Shown: positions 1-9,400 of the stretch, piece by piece
Numbering within the stretch: the stretch's first letter is position 1
Layout of the letters: the number at the start of each line of letters is the position of its first letter
Assembly: GCA_030692565.1 (NCBI GenBank)
Contig: JAUYAO010000058.1
Location: forward strand, 434,001-498,000
Direction of reading: 5' to 3'
DNA from: Nitrospira sp.
Lineage (GTDB): Bacteria; Nitrospirota; Nitrospiria; Nitrospirales; Nitrospiraceae
DNA length: 64,000 nucleotides
Position numbers and translations under genes: made by a program
Notes under the pieces: generated by a model
The model's input: only the letters and a program-made list of their open reading frames with translations
What the model was told of the DNA's origin: nothing
Database searches by the model: none

Positions 1-1350
1 GTAGGGACCCGTTCAGCCATATTTTATCCTCTTCGATCGATCGGATTGATCTGGGTTGATGGGGAAGAAGACTCCGCCCTCAAAGAGCCTCAGGAGCCGC
101 ACTATCATGCACGAGAGGTGGCCTGGATGCGGGCGCAGCACGAGTCTGCTCTATTGGTGTATGGATCTGCCCATCCGTCTCTGGAAGTGAGGAGCGTGGG
201 CGAGATCGAACGGGTGGCTCAACACAAAGAGCCAGAGAGTGTTCCCCACATCGAACTGGTGGATATGAGCCGGGAGTTCGGCGGAGCGCCATTCAGCGCG
301 ACTCTCACGGCTGCCCTGCGAGCTACCGTGGCGCAACAAGATCGCGCGATCTTATTTCTCAACCGCCGGGGGTATGCCGGGGCGCTTGTCTGTCGCGATT
401 GCGGATGGGTGCCGCGCTGTCCGTCATGTGCCGTTGCGTTGGTGTATTACCGGGAGTCCGCACGCCTCGCCTGTCGCTATTGCGGACGTAAAGAATCGCT
501 GCCTGAAATCTGCGGAGCCTGTGGAGCGTCACGCTTGAGTCCGATTGGGGAAGGGACGGAACGGATCGAGCAGGAAGTCCACCGGCTTTGTCCGGGGTCA
601 CGGATTGTCCGAATTGATCGCGACACGACTCGTGGGGTGGTGTCCGCTCGTCGATTGTGGCAGCAAGTCCATGCCCGTACCTGGGACATCTTGATCGGGA
701 CGCAGGCATTGTTTCAACGGGAGCCTATTCTGCCGGTTGGTCTTGTTGGAATCGTCGATGCCGATTCCGGACTGCACCTCCCGGATTTTCGTGCGGCTGA
801 ACGGACCCACCAGCTGTTGGTTGATGCGGTGAATCTCGCGCGGCCGGCCCCCTCCGGCGGGCGGGTCATCTTGCAAACCTCGTTGCCGATGCATCACGTC
901 ATGCAAGCGGTCGCCGCCCACGATCCGGCGAGATTTTACGCTGAGGAGATGCAGGCGCGTCGCTTGTTGGGGTACCCGCCGGTCCAGCACCTCATCTATC
1001 TGACGGTATCAGGGAAAGATCGGCGGCTGACCGAGGTGGCGGCGCAGCGATGGGTGAGTGAATTACACAAGACCCTATCCGTTCGGCATCCTGCGGCACC
1101 ATCTGGAATGGCATCGTCACAGCAGAGTCTATCGGCTGATCCACAGAGCCAGGGGATCGTCGTGCTCGGACCGGTGGCGGCGACTGGGGTTGGATCCAGC
1201 GGGACATTGGGGTGGCACATCATGGTGAAAGGTGGAGATCGCACGGCGATGCGGGACGGAGTGCGCCGATCGCTCGAGACCATGGAGCGAGCGTATCCTG
1301 GTCGTATCTTCAAGTTCAGCGTGGATGTCGATCCGGTCGATATGGGGTAG
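1..1350 (+). CDS. priA: Primosomal protein N' (PriA helicase), C-terminal part
   Basis: The reading frame is open from the first base, so the 5' end lies outside the window; about 449 residues are visible. It matches the C-terminal two thirds of PriA, the 3'-5' DNA helicase that reloads the replisome at stalled forks. The first visible residues correspond to the VGTRSA helicase motif, followed by a DEAD-box-like variant reading VDGEEDS. Around visible residues 130-175 lie paired zinc-binding cysteines (CRDC, CPSC, CRYC, CGAC), diagnostic for PriA. The motif IGTQ follows further on, then the family C-terminal domain with YPPVQHL. The gene ends with TAG four bases before the convergent membrane-protein gene. 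The family assignment is secure; only the N-terminal DNA-binding domain cannot be checked. Confidence 0.95.
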   Translation, partial: VGTRSAIFYPLRSIGLIWVDGEEDSALKEPQEPHYHAREVAWMRAQHESALLVYGSAHPSLEVRSVGEIERVAQHKEPESVPHIELVDMSREFGGAPFSATLTAALRATVAQQDRAILFLNRRGYAGALVCRDCGWVPRCPSCAVALVYYRESARLACRYCGRKESLPEICGACGASRLSPIGEGTERIEQEVHRLCPGSRIVRIDRDTTRGVVSARRLWQQVHARTWDILIGTQALFQREPILPVGLVGIVDADSGLHLPDFRAAERTHQLLVDAVNLARPAPSGGRVILQTSLPMHHVMQAVAAHDPARFYAEEMQARRLLGYPPVQHLIYLTVSGKDRRLTEVAAQRWVSELHKTLSVRHPAAPSGMASSQQSLSADPQSQGIVVLGPVAATGVGSSGTLGWHIMVKGGDRTAMRDGVRRSLETMERAYPGRIFKFSVDVDPVDMG

Positions 1351-1354
1351 CAGA

Positions 1355-1792
1355 CTATCGCTTGTTCTGGCGTGAGGGCCGTTTGGCGAGCTCAGGTGTG
1401 GAGAGGGTGGTTGAGGGTGCCGGTGTTTCTGGCTTTCGTTTGAACAGGCCGTAGGAAAAGGACATCCAAAAGACCGATGAGAACAGACCAAGCACCACCG
1501 CGGAGAGGATCGTACCCATTTCTTCATCGGAGGGTCCCGCTGGAACTGATTTGAGCTGTATCATCAGTTGCAGCGGCCAGGCGAGACTCTCAAGCCCGAG
1601 CAACAGCGTCGACCAGGCCCAAATCTCCGTGATGGTGCGGCACTTCCAATATAAAAACGATCCGACCAACCCGACCCACAGGGCGACTACCCCGGGCATC
1701 AGCGTGCCCCAGAGCAGCCAGAATCCTATGGCCACGACGAGTGTGCCGAGGCTGATATTCAGCAGCATGATTCTGTGAGTAGCTGGAGGCAT
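1355..1792 (-). CDS. Small integral membrane protein of unknown function
   Basis: About 145 residues with four hydrophobic stretches, roughly residues 10-30, 32-50, 60-85 and 95-120, and a basic Lys/Arg tail (PSRQNKR). I do not recognise a family; the pattern suggests a four-helix inner-membrane protein. It lies 65 bases downstream of a stand-alone receiver gene on the same strand and may be read through from the kinase operon. The start is unsure: the frame stays open to a TTG at 1831, and ATG codons lie at 1792 and 1768, none with a convincing Shine-Dalgarno sequence. The gene is convergent with priA with only four bases between the stops. Confidence 0.6.
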   Translation of the reverse strand: MPPATHRIMLLNISLGTLVVAIGFWLLWGTLMPGVVALWVGLVGSFLYWKCRTITEIWAWSTLLLGLESLAWPLQLMIQLKSVPAGPSDEEMGTILSAVVLGLFSSVFWMSFSYGLFKRKPETPAPSTTLSTPELAKRPSRQNKR

Positions 1793-1857
1793 GGACGCGG
1801 CAGTGTGCCGGGCAGGATGCCGTGATGTCAACGTGGAGTGAGGGCTGTGGGCGTGAG

Positions 1858-2229
1858 CTAGTGGCTGAGTTCTGATTGGGCCGCATCCAGAAGCGTCTGC
1901 ATATCGAACGGTTTCTGAAGGGTTCGTCGGGCGCCAAGCATTTTGGCCACATCGAGAAAATTCAAGATGCCGATCATGTCGCTGCCGCCGGTAATGGCAA
2001 TCACGCGCGAGGCCGGGAACTCACGGCGCAGGGTCATAATGCTTTCGAGCCCGTCTTGATCGGGCATCAGAATGTCCATGATCACGAGATCCGCGGGCTT
2101 CGTCCGATATCGCTCCAGACCCTGCTTCCCGTTGCTGGCTTCCTGTACGTCATACCCCGCCTGTTCCAGGGTCTCTCGGATCAGCTGGCGGATTTGATCT
2201 TCGTCGTCAACGACTAGGACTGATGGCAT
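1858..2229 (-). CDS. Stand-alone CheY-like response regulator
   Basis: A single receiver domain of 123 residues with no output domain. The acidic pocket (VVDDED), the phospho-acceptor aspartate in VIMDILMP, the conserved Thr in ITGG and the Lys in LQKPF are all present, so it should accept phosphate. The ATG at 2229 lies inside the end of the upstream hybrid kinase gene (23-base overlap), which points to translational coupling and makes it the probable phosphorelay partner of that kinase. As it has no DNA-binding domain, it probably acts by protein contact or as a phosphate shuttle. A longer frame extends upstream but begins inside kinase coding sequence without family similarity. Confidence 0.9.
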   Translation of the reverse strand: MPSVLVVDDEDQIRQLIRETLEQAGYDVQEASNGKQGLERYRTKPADLVIMDILMPDQDGLESIMTLRREFPASRVIAITGGSDMIGILNFLDVAKMLGARRTLQKPFDMQTLLDAAQSELSH

Positions 2230-5200
2230 CGTGTTCCTCAACAAGTTCGCGGGCGAGTTCTCGGTATCGCTGATGGGGGGACGGAGTCTCCGAGGCTGCT
2301 TGGTCCAGCACCTGTCTGATGGTGCGAGCCACATCCTGCAGCATCAGCGGTTTTAAGACGCATTTGGTTAAGCCTTGGACTTGCTTGGCTTCTGCGGACA
2401 GCGTGTGCTCCGATCCCGAACAGAGAATAATGGGAAGATCGGGACGCAATTGTCGACAGTCTTTCGCCAGGGCAATGCCGCTCATGTTCGGCATCGTGAC
2501 GTCGGTGATCAGAAGGTCGAACCGCTGAGGGGCCATGTGGAACGCCTGCAAGGCTTCCGACGCACTCATACGCACCACGGCATAGTACCCGAGCGACTCT
2601 AGCATCTCCCCTCCAAAACGGGCAAGGGATTCCTCATCGTCGACAAAGAGGACGCATTCATGCCCTTGCGGGAGCGGCTCTTCGGCATTGGGAGAAACGG
2701 ACGTGGCGTTCTGGGTGGGGATAATCGGCAAGTAGACCTCGACGGTCGTGCCGGTTCCCGGGGAGCTGTCCACAAAAATCGTTCCGCCATGGGCGGTGAT
2801 GATGCCATGCACGACGGCGAGACCCATGCCGCGCCCTGTGCCAAGATCCTTCGTAGTAAAGAAGGGATCGAAGATGCGCTCTTGAACGTCAGGCGGCATC
2901 CCTTCCCCCGTGTCCTGGACCATCAGTCGCGCGTAGGCGCCGGGCTCCAAGCGCGCCTGGGGGCCGACTCGCAGTTGTGTAACCTGGACTTCCTCCAGCG
3001 CGACGGTGAGTGTCCCGCCCGTTTTCTGCATGGCGTGCAAGGCGTTCTCCACAAGATTGAGCAGCATCTGATGCATCTGGGAGGAATCGGCCGATACCGG
3101 CGGCGTCGGCACGTGGATGCGTTCGTTGAGCTGAACCCAGGAGGGGACCAGCGGCCGGAGCAGCTTCAGGGATTCCTTGATGAGGATGTGCAACGAGAGC
3201 GGGCGTTTGAGATGGCGCCCTTGCTGGCTGAATGTAAGAAGCTGATGGACCAGATCGCGGGACTTTCGTCCTGCGGCAATGATCTGATCGAGGTGTCGCC
3301 GGACCTTGTGATCCTTGGCGATGGCTTTGATGGCCAGTTCGCTGAATCCAAGAACGGCGGTCAGGCTGTTATTGAATTCATGTGCGATCCCGCCGGCCAA
3401 GGTCCCGATCGCTTGCATCTTTTGGAGATGTTGCGTTTGCGTGAGGAGGTGTTCTCGTTCTTGTTCCGCCAGCTTGCGGGCCGAGATCTCTTCGTGGGTG
3501 ACGACGAGTCCGTCCCAGGGGCCGTGAAGCGGCATGACGGTCATGGCAAACCACCGCGCCTCAGTGGGTGTCTGGCAGGGATATTCGAGAGAAAACCGCT
3601 CACGGGTCCCTGCCCGGACGGCCTCGATCCCTTCAAGCGCGCGTTGCGCAGTGGCATCCCCTCCGTGGGCTGCGTTCTTAAGGCTGACAAGGTAGTTGTG
3701 TCCCGGGGAGATCGGTGCCGCCTCGCCGACTCCCGTCAGTCCGAATTGCCGCCACGCGGCGTTGACGGCCGTGATCTGGCCGGTCTGGTCGAGCACGGCG
3801 ACTTCAGCGGTCAGTGAATCGAGTACGGCTTGATTCAAGGCGTCCTTCTCACGCAGCAGTTCGTCCAGGGCTTTGCGAGCGGAGATATCCACGATGGTGG
3901 CGAGAACATGCGTTCCGGTCGACGTGCGAAGCGGGGCGAGTCCGATTTCAACGGAGATCTCCTTCCCATCCTTTCTTCGCGCGAGAAACTCACGGCCGGC
4001 GCCCATCGGTCGGGAGACCGGCGCAGCGAAGAAGCTTCGGCGCTGATCGGCGTGGCTGGTCTTGAATTCATTCGGCACCAGGATGTCGACCGAGTGGCCG
4101 ATGAGTTCGCCGTGACCGTATCCGAAGATCTTTTCGAGGGTCGCATTCGCCAGCGTGATCGTTCCGTCCTCGGACGTCAGGAGGATGCCGTTGGGGGCCG
4201 ATTCCACAACCATCTTGAATTGTTCATCCCGATCGTGCGCGATCTGCTCCATCATCACGTGCGGAGTGAGATCTTGCAGCGTGCCGGCTACGCGGATCGG
4301 TTGATTCGTCGTGTCTCTGACAATCGCTTCTCCGAGGCAGTGCACGTGGCGAACGGTGCCATTCGGCTGCACAATACGGCAGCTCACATCCAGCGGTGCG
4401 TCGCTCTCAAGATACTGAGTCAGGGCCGTATGGAGACGATCTCGATCGTCCGGATGGAACGAGGACAGGAACCGGTCATGGCTGGGAGCAACCGTGTCCT
4501 CTGGATGGCCCAAAATACGGTACAGCTCTTTCGACCACTGCGCGGTATGGTCTCCAGGATTCCATTCCCAGCTTCCAAGGTGAGCCGCGGTCTCCGCCGA
4601 CGTCAATTGTTGCTCGAGGCGTTGGGTGGTCGAGCGGGCCTGTTGTTCTGCGGTCAGATCCGAACAGGAGAACAGCGTCGCAGCCCTCCCCTTCCAGAGC
4701 ACGGGTGAGGCGGAGACCATGACCGTGACGACTTTGTGCAGCGTGTGCGAATCCAAACAGACGAATCGCTCTTCGTAACAGGTGCGTGGATCCCCTGAGC
4801 CGCGCAGGTGCTGCAGGCGTTGCCGCGCGGCCTCCTGCCGGTCAGGAGGCAGGATCGCCGCCAGGGGATTGCCAATGAGTTGTTCCGGAGACGTGGCGCC
4901 AAGGAGTCGAATTCCGGCGGCATTGACGTAGGCAATGCGGTTATCTTCGCCGATCACCAGAATGGTTTCGGCCATGCGCTCTGCCAAGAGGTGCGAAGGG
5001 TCGTGCGTGTGCTTCAGGGCTTCTTCGGCCTGCTGCCGTTGGGTGACATCATTCATCACCCAGATAAACTGGATCACGGTCCCCGCCCGATTCTTGACGG
5101 GGGAGAGTGTGACTTCGTTCCAGAAGGGAGTGCCGTTCTTCCGATAATGGCGGACGGTGACGCGACAGGCCCGGCTGTCCTGAAGCGCCAGCCCGATTTT

Positions 5201-5530
5201 CTCCATCGCGGTTCGGTCGGTGTGGGCTCCGTTCAGAAAGTGAGTCGATTGTCCCAAGACCTCGCTCTCCGCGTAGCCGGTCAGGAGCCGGAATGCCGGA
5301 TTGGCCTGGATGATCGGATGGCGGGGGACGGAGGCATCGGTGACCAGCACGCCGGAGTTGGTGGCGGCAATCACCCTCGATTGAAGGAAGTTGCGCCGTC
5401 GTTCACGGACGAAGGCCCAGAGAGCGGCTCCAGAGAGAAGGGCGCTGCCGAACAAGAGGTTCCCGGTTACATCCACGCCGGGCTCCCAGACGCCGCCAGC
5501 TCCGGCATGTGGCGCTTCTCGAGAACGCAT
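2207..5530 (-). CDS. Hybrid sensor histidine kinase: TM, five PAS, HisKA, HATPase, receiver
   Basis: About 1107 residues. One membrane segment lies near the N terminus (NLLFGSALLSGAALW). Five PAS domains follow; the first has the flavin-LOV layout but reads GQSTHFLNG where photoactive LOV domains have GRNCRFLQ, so the adduct-forming cysteine is missing. The dimerisation domain has the H-box GIAHEFNNS, then the N-box NLVENALHAM and G-boxes DTGEGM and GRGMGL, and finally a receiver with phospho-acceptor Asp in LLITDVTMP. The stop overlaps the start of the stand-alone receiver gene. The start is uncertain: a TTG lies at 5653, ATG at 5530, and a GTG at 5476 has a GGGAG six bases ahead. The signal sensed is unknown. 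Confidence 0.9.
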   Translation of the reverse strand: MRSREAPHAGAGGVWEPGVDVTGNLLFGSALLSGAALWAFVRERRRNFLQSRVIAATNSGVLVTDASVPRHPIIQANPAFRLLTGYAESEVLGQSTHFLNGAHTDRTAMEKIGLALQDSRACRVTVRHYRKNGTPFWNEVTLSPVKNRAGTVIQFIWVMNDVTQRQQAEEALKHTHDPSHLLAERMAETILVIGEDNRIAYVNAAGIRLLGATSPEQLIGNPLAAILPPDRQEAARQRLQHLRGSGDPRTCYEERFVCLDSHTLHKVVTVMVSASPVLWKGRAATLFSCSDLTAEQQARSTTQRLEQQLTSAETAAHLGSWEWNPGDHTAQWSKELYRILGHPEDTVAPSHDRFLSSFHPDDRDRLHTALTQYLESDAPLDVSCRIVQPNGTVRHVHCLGEAIVRDTTNQPIRVAGTLQDLTPHVMMEQIAHDRDEQFKMVVESAPNGILLTSEDGTITLANATLEKIFGYGHGELIGHSVDILVPNEFKTSHADQRRSFFAAPVSRPMGAGREFLARRKDGKEISVEIGLAPLRTSTGTHVLATIVDISARKALDELLREKDALNQAVLDSLTAEVAVLDQTGQITAVNAAWRQFGLTGVGEAAPISPGHNYLVSLKNAAHGGDATAQRALEGIEAVRAGTRERFSLEYPCQTPTEARWFAMTVMPLHGPWDGLVVTHEEISARKLAEQEREHLLTQTQHLQKMQAIGTLAGGIAHEFNNSLTAVLGFSELAIKAIAKDHKVRRHLDQIIAAGRKSRDLVHQLLTFSQQGRHLKRPLSLHILIKESLKLLRPLVPSWVQLNERIHVPTPPVSADSSQMHQMLLNLVENALHAMQKTGGTLTVALEEVQVTQLRVGPQARLEPGAYARLMVQDTGEGMPPDVQERIFDPFFTTKDLGTGRGMGLAVVHGIITAHGGTIFVDSSPGTGTTVEVYLPIIPTQNATSVSPNAEEPLPQGHECVLFVDDEESLARFGGEMLESLGYYAVVRMSASEALQAFHMAPQRFDLLITDVTMPNMSGIALAKDCRQLRPDLPIILCSGSEHTLSAEAKQVQGLTKCVLKPLMLQDVARTIRQVLDQAASETPSPHQRYRELARELVEEHDAISPSR

Positions 5531-5765
5531 TCGCGGTCCGACCGTGGCCCGGTGTTCAGGCCTGGTCTTTGTCCCAAGCAGAGGAGAGCCAATTGATACA
5601 GAGAAGGGCCAAACAGCATCACGGGGGAATAGCAACGAGGGATAGGTGCACAACTCGCCATAGATTATGGATAAGTATAAAGAAAGTCATGCGAATAGCC
5701 TAGAGGTAGACGCGTCGTCTCAAAATAAAAATAGGACCTACTGAAGTAGAGCCGTCCGACTCCAG

Positions 5766-6422
5766 CTATTGTTTCCTTTTTGCGAAAAACGCAGCGGCTT
5801 GGGCCCGCCGCGTGACGCGCAGCTTCTGAAAGACATTGGCTAAGTAATTTTTGACCGTCTTATCGCTAAGGTTCAGGGCGGTGGCGATTTCCTTGTTGGT
5901 TTGACCTTCTGCCACGAGGGCCAGGACCCGCTCTTCTTGGGGAGACAACGGCTCGGTTCCCGGTGGGGCGGAGCCCTTGCTGAGGCCTCGCAGCCATGTG
6001 AGGGCCCGTTCTGTGACACTGGGATCGAGGATCGAATGCCCTTCTGCCACGGCATGCACCGCGCGGAGCAGCGCGGAGGAGTCGATTTCTTTCAGCACAT
6101 ATCCGTGCGCGCCAGCCAATACCGCCGCGAGGACTGAATCATCATCGGCGTATGAGGTGAGGAAAATGACGCGAATGTGGGGGTGGGCCGCGAGAATCTC
6201 CCGGCAGGCATCCACGCCGGATCCGTCCGGGAGCCGCACGTCCATCAAAATTACCTCGGGCTTCAGCCGTGCCGCATCCCGAACCGCATCGGCGACGGTC
6301 GAGGATTCCCCGACGACGGTAATGCGGTTCTGGTGGGCGAGGACGGTCTTTAGTCCCACCCGAACGACTTCGTGGTCATCGACGAGCAACAGCCGAATCG
6401 GTTTGGTTTTTAACGTTGTCAT
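5766..6422 (-). CDS. NarL/FixJ-type response regulator
   Basis: 218 residues: an N-terminal receiver (LLLVDDHEVVR, phospho-acceptor Asp in VILMDVRLPDG, Thr in FLTSYAD, Lys in VLKEID) and a C-terminal LuxR-type helix-turn-helix (LSPQEERVLALVAEG, then TNKEIA). The ATG at 6422 sits 47 bases inside the 3' end of the giant kinase gene, so the two are translationally coupled. The kinase has the HisKA_3 dimerisation domain that typically partners NarL-type regulators. I infer a single two-component system. Targets are unknown; nearby genes show no obvious shared operator. Confidence 0.93.
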   Translation of the reverse strand: MTTLKTKPIRLLLVDDHEVVRVGLKTVLAHQNRITVVGESSTVADAVRDAARLKPEVILMDVRLPDGSGVDACREILAAHPHIRVIFLTSYADDDSVLAAVLAGAHGYVLKEIDSSALLRAVHAVAEGHSILDPSVTERALTWLRGLSKGSAPPGTEPLSPQEERVLALVAEGQTNKEIATALNLSDKTVKNYLANVFQKLRVTRRAQAAAFFAKRKQ

Positions 6423-9400
6423 GGCAGGTCTCCTGCGGAAGGTCGATGGTGACTCGAGTGCCGCGGTCCGGGGCGGATTGGATGGTGAAATGCCCGCCCA
6501 TTTTCTTGGCTCGCGCGCGCATGTTGGATAATCCATGTCCCAGGCTGTGCGCATCAGCAGGCTCAAAACCCTCTCCATTGTCGCGGATCGTGAGACGAAT
6601 CGAACGAGCCAAGGGTTTGAGCGAAACCGTCGCCTTGGTCGCATGCCCGTGGCGGAGGCCGTTGCTGATCGCTTCACGGATGATATTCATCATATGCAAC
6701 GCCTGTTCGGTCGAGAGGCGGCACACCGTGGTCTCATCGATGGCGAGGTGACAGCGCATCGGGTGGTTGGCGACGAGCATCTGGATCATGGCGCACAGGG
6801 CGATCGAAAACTTCCCGCTTTGAAGGACATCGGAGTCCAGCCCGGCAATGAAGTTTCGGACCTCGCCCATGACGGTATTCAGTTGGCCGACAGCTTGGTC
6901 AAGAGCCTGGGTGATGGCTTTGGCAGTTTTCTTGCGCTGCTGCTGAAGAGACTTACACGCTTCCAGTCCCAGTCCAATCGCGTAGAGCGACTGTAAGATA
7001 CCGTCATGAAGATCTTGGCTGATTCGCTCTCGTTCCTCAAGAGCTGTCCGCAAATCGTCTTCGCGTTGACGAAGCGTTTCTTCAACGCGTTTGCGTTCGG
7101 TGATGTCGATCACCGCCCCGGTGGCATACAGCGGTTGCCCCGCCTCGTCACGCACGAAACGGCCCCGATCATAGACCCAGCGAATAGCTCCGTCGCTTCG
7201 GATCAGCCGGTGCTCAACTTCATACAGGCCGCTGATGGATGCGCTTTGCCAGGCCGTCTCCATGGCGGGCCGATCATCTGGGTGGAGGAACGTGAACCAC
7301 TCGTCCATCGGTTGCACGGTGGTTTCGGCGGGAAGTCCGAGCAGCCGATTCAATCCCGTATCGCGCGTATCCAATCCGGTATGGAGATCCACCCGCCAGG
7401 TTCCGGCGCCGCTGGCCTCAAGGGCGCGCTGTAACCGGTCCTCGCTCTCGCGCAACGCCTGCTCTGCCTTCTTGCGCTCTCCGATGTCCCGCATAATCGC
7501 GCAGTGATATTCTCGGCCCGTGTACCGGAGGTAGCTGACGGTGATCTCCATGTCCAGGACGCGACCGGTTTTCGACCACTGTTTCGACTCGAGCGCCACG
7601 GATCCTTTCTGCTTCAACTCCTCCCAGTGGGCCGGCCAGAGTTCCGGCGGAAAATGCGGGTCAATATCGTGCATCGTCATGGCCATCAGTTCCTCACGAG
7701 AATACTCCAACATTCGGCAGGCTGCGTCGTTGACGTGAAGGATTCTGGCATCGGGACCAATCCAGAAAAATCCCTCGACGGCATGATCGACGGAGAACTG
7801 GGTGAGCTTCAACGCTTCTTGGATGCGGCGGATTTCGGTCAAGTCTTCGTTCAGGATCACAGCGCCTAACACCGTTCCTGACTCGTCTCTGACCGGGACG
7901 GTCGTATTGCGAATCGTCTTTGTCCCGCCATCGAGACCTTCCAGATCCAAGGTCTCATTGAGCGAGGACTTCCCCGTGGTCAGTGCGTGGCCCAAGGCCC
8001 AGCGATGCGGTTCGTTGACCGGTTCAAGCGTCTCCCACCAGCCGGATGGATTGTCCTGGGTCTGCAACCCGACGTGCTTGATGTTCGACCAGATCTGCTT
8101 GGCCGCCGGATTGGCGAGGAGGGTTTTGCCGGTTCGATCGGTAAACCAGACGCCGATCGGCAACGAATCGAGCACAGTCCGCAGCTGGCGTTCGCTGTGC
8201 CGCAGCATCGCCACTGCCCGCTTGCGTTGAATCATGAGCGCGACGTGGCTGGCGATCGTCTGCGCGATCTGAATCTCTTCCGCCGTAAACTGATGCGGGG
8301 TATCGTAATAGAGCATGAATTTCCCCACTAGTCCCTCAGCGGAGACCAGGGGAATGAACCCCAGCGCCGCAATCCCTTCCCCAACGAAAATCTTGCGGTA
8401 CGGAGCGACAGACGGGTCAGCAACCACATCTTCGACCAGCATCGGTTGAGGATTGACGGTCTCGCGCGACCATGGCGAATGGCCTTCCACGGCCATCTTA
8501 TACTCTTCCGAGAGACCCCGTGACGCCTTGAACCGCATGACGCCGTCCTCGTCGAAGAGGAGAATGGAGGCCCGATCCACCTTAAGCGCCCGCTGTACTC
8601 CATCGATTCCCTGTTCGTAGAGTTCCTCCAGTGAAGAGGCGCGGGACAGGGCGACGGTCATGCGGAAAATCGCCTGCAGCGCCTCGTATTGTCGTGCTTG
8701 CGCGATTTCGGCCTGCTTGCGTTCCGTGATGTCGTGGGCCACATAGATGAGACAGGGCGTAGCCTTCACCTGTATTCGGTCGACGGACACCATGATCGTG
8801 CGAAGCTCGCCGGACTTGGTCCGAAGGAGCCCTTCTTCGTTGTGTAGGGATCGCTGTTGAAGAATTTCCTGGATCACGTGGGCCCGTTCGAGCGGCTCGG
8901 CCCATAACTGCAATTCGGCCGTGGTATGACCGATCAGCTCCTCTCGCGAATACCCGGTCAATTGGACCAACTGGTCGTTCACATCAAGAAACCGTCCCTC
9001 CGCCAGCGTGCTGATCGCAACGGCAGAGGGGGTCCAGTGGAAGATCTGCTCGAAGTGTTTCTGCGATTCGGCTAGTTCCGTGAGCAGCTGTTTCTGCTTG
9101 TCCTCGGCCCGCTTGCGCTCGGTAAGATCCATCACCGAGGCGAGCGTCATCGGTCCGTTGCCGGTCTCGATCCGATTCAATTCGATTTCGACCGGGAACT
9201 CGCCACCGTCTTGACGCATTCCATAGAGATCGCGCCCTCTGATCGGCATCATCGTCTCGGGGGTCTTCTGGTAGGCGGCCCGCAAGCTCGGATGATGCAT
9301 GCGGAAGCGAGGAGGAATCAGGACTTCGATAGGCCGGCCAATGAGTGCTTCTCGTCGATAGCCGAAGAGCCGCTCGATTTGTCGATTGAGCAGGACGATC

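Noticed and set aside
2660-3817. Long plus-strand frame antisense to the hybrid kinase
   Set aside because: GC-rich antisense shadow; the minus-strand frame has clear kinase domains.
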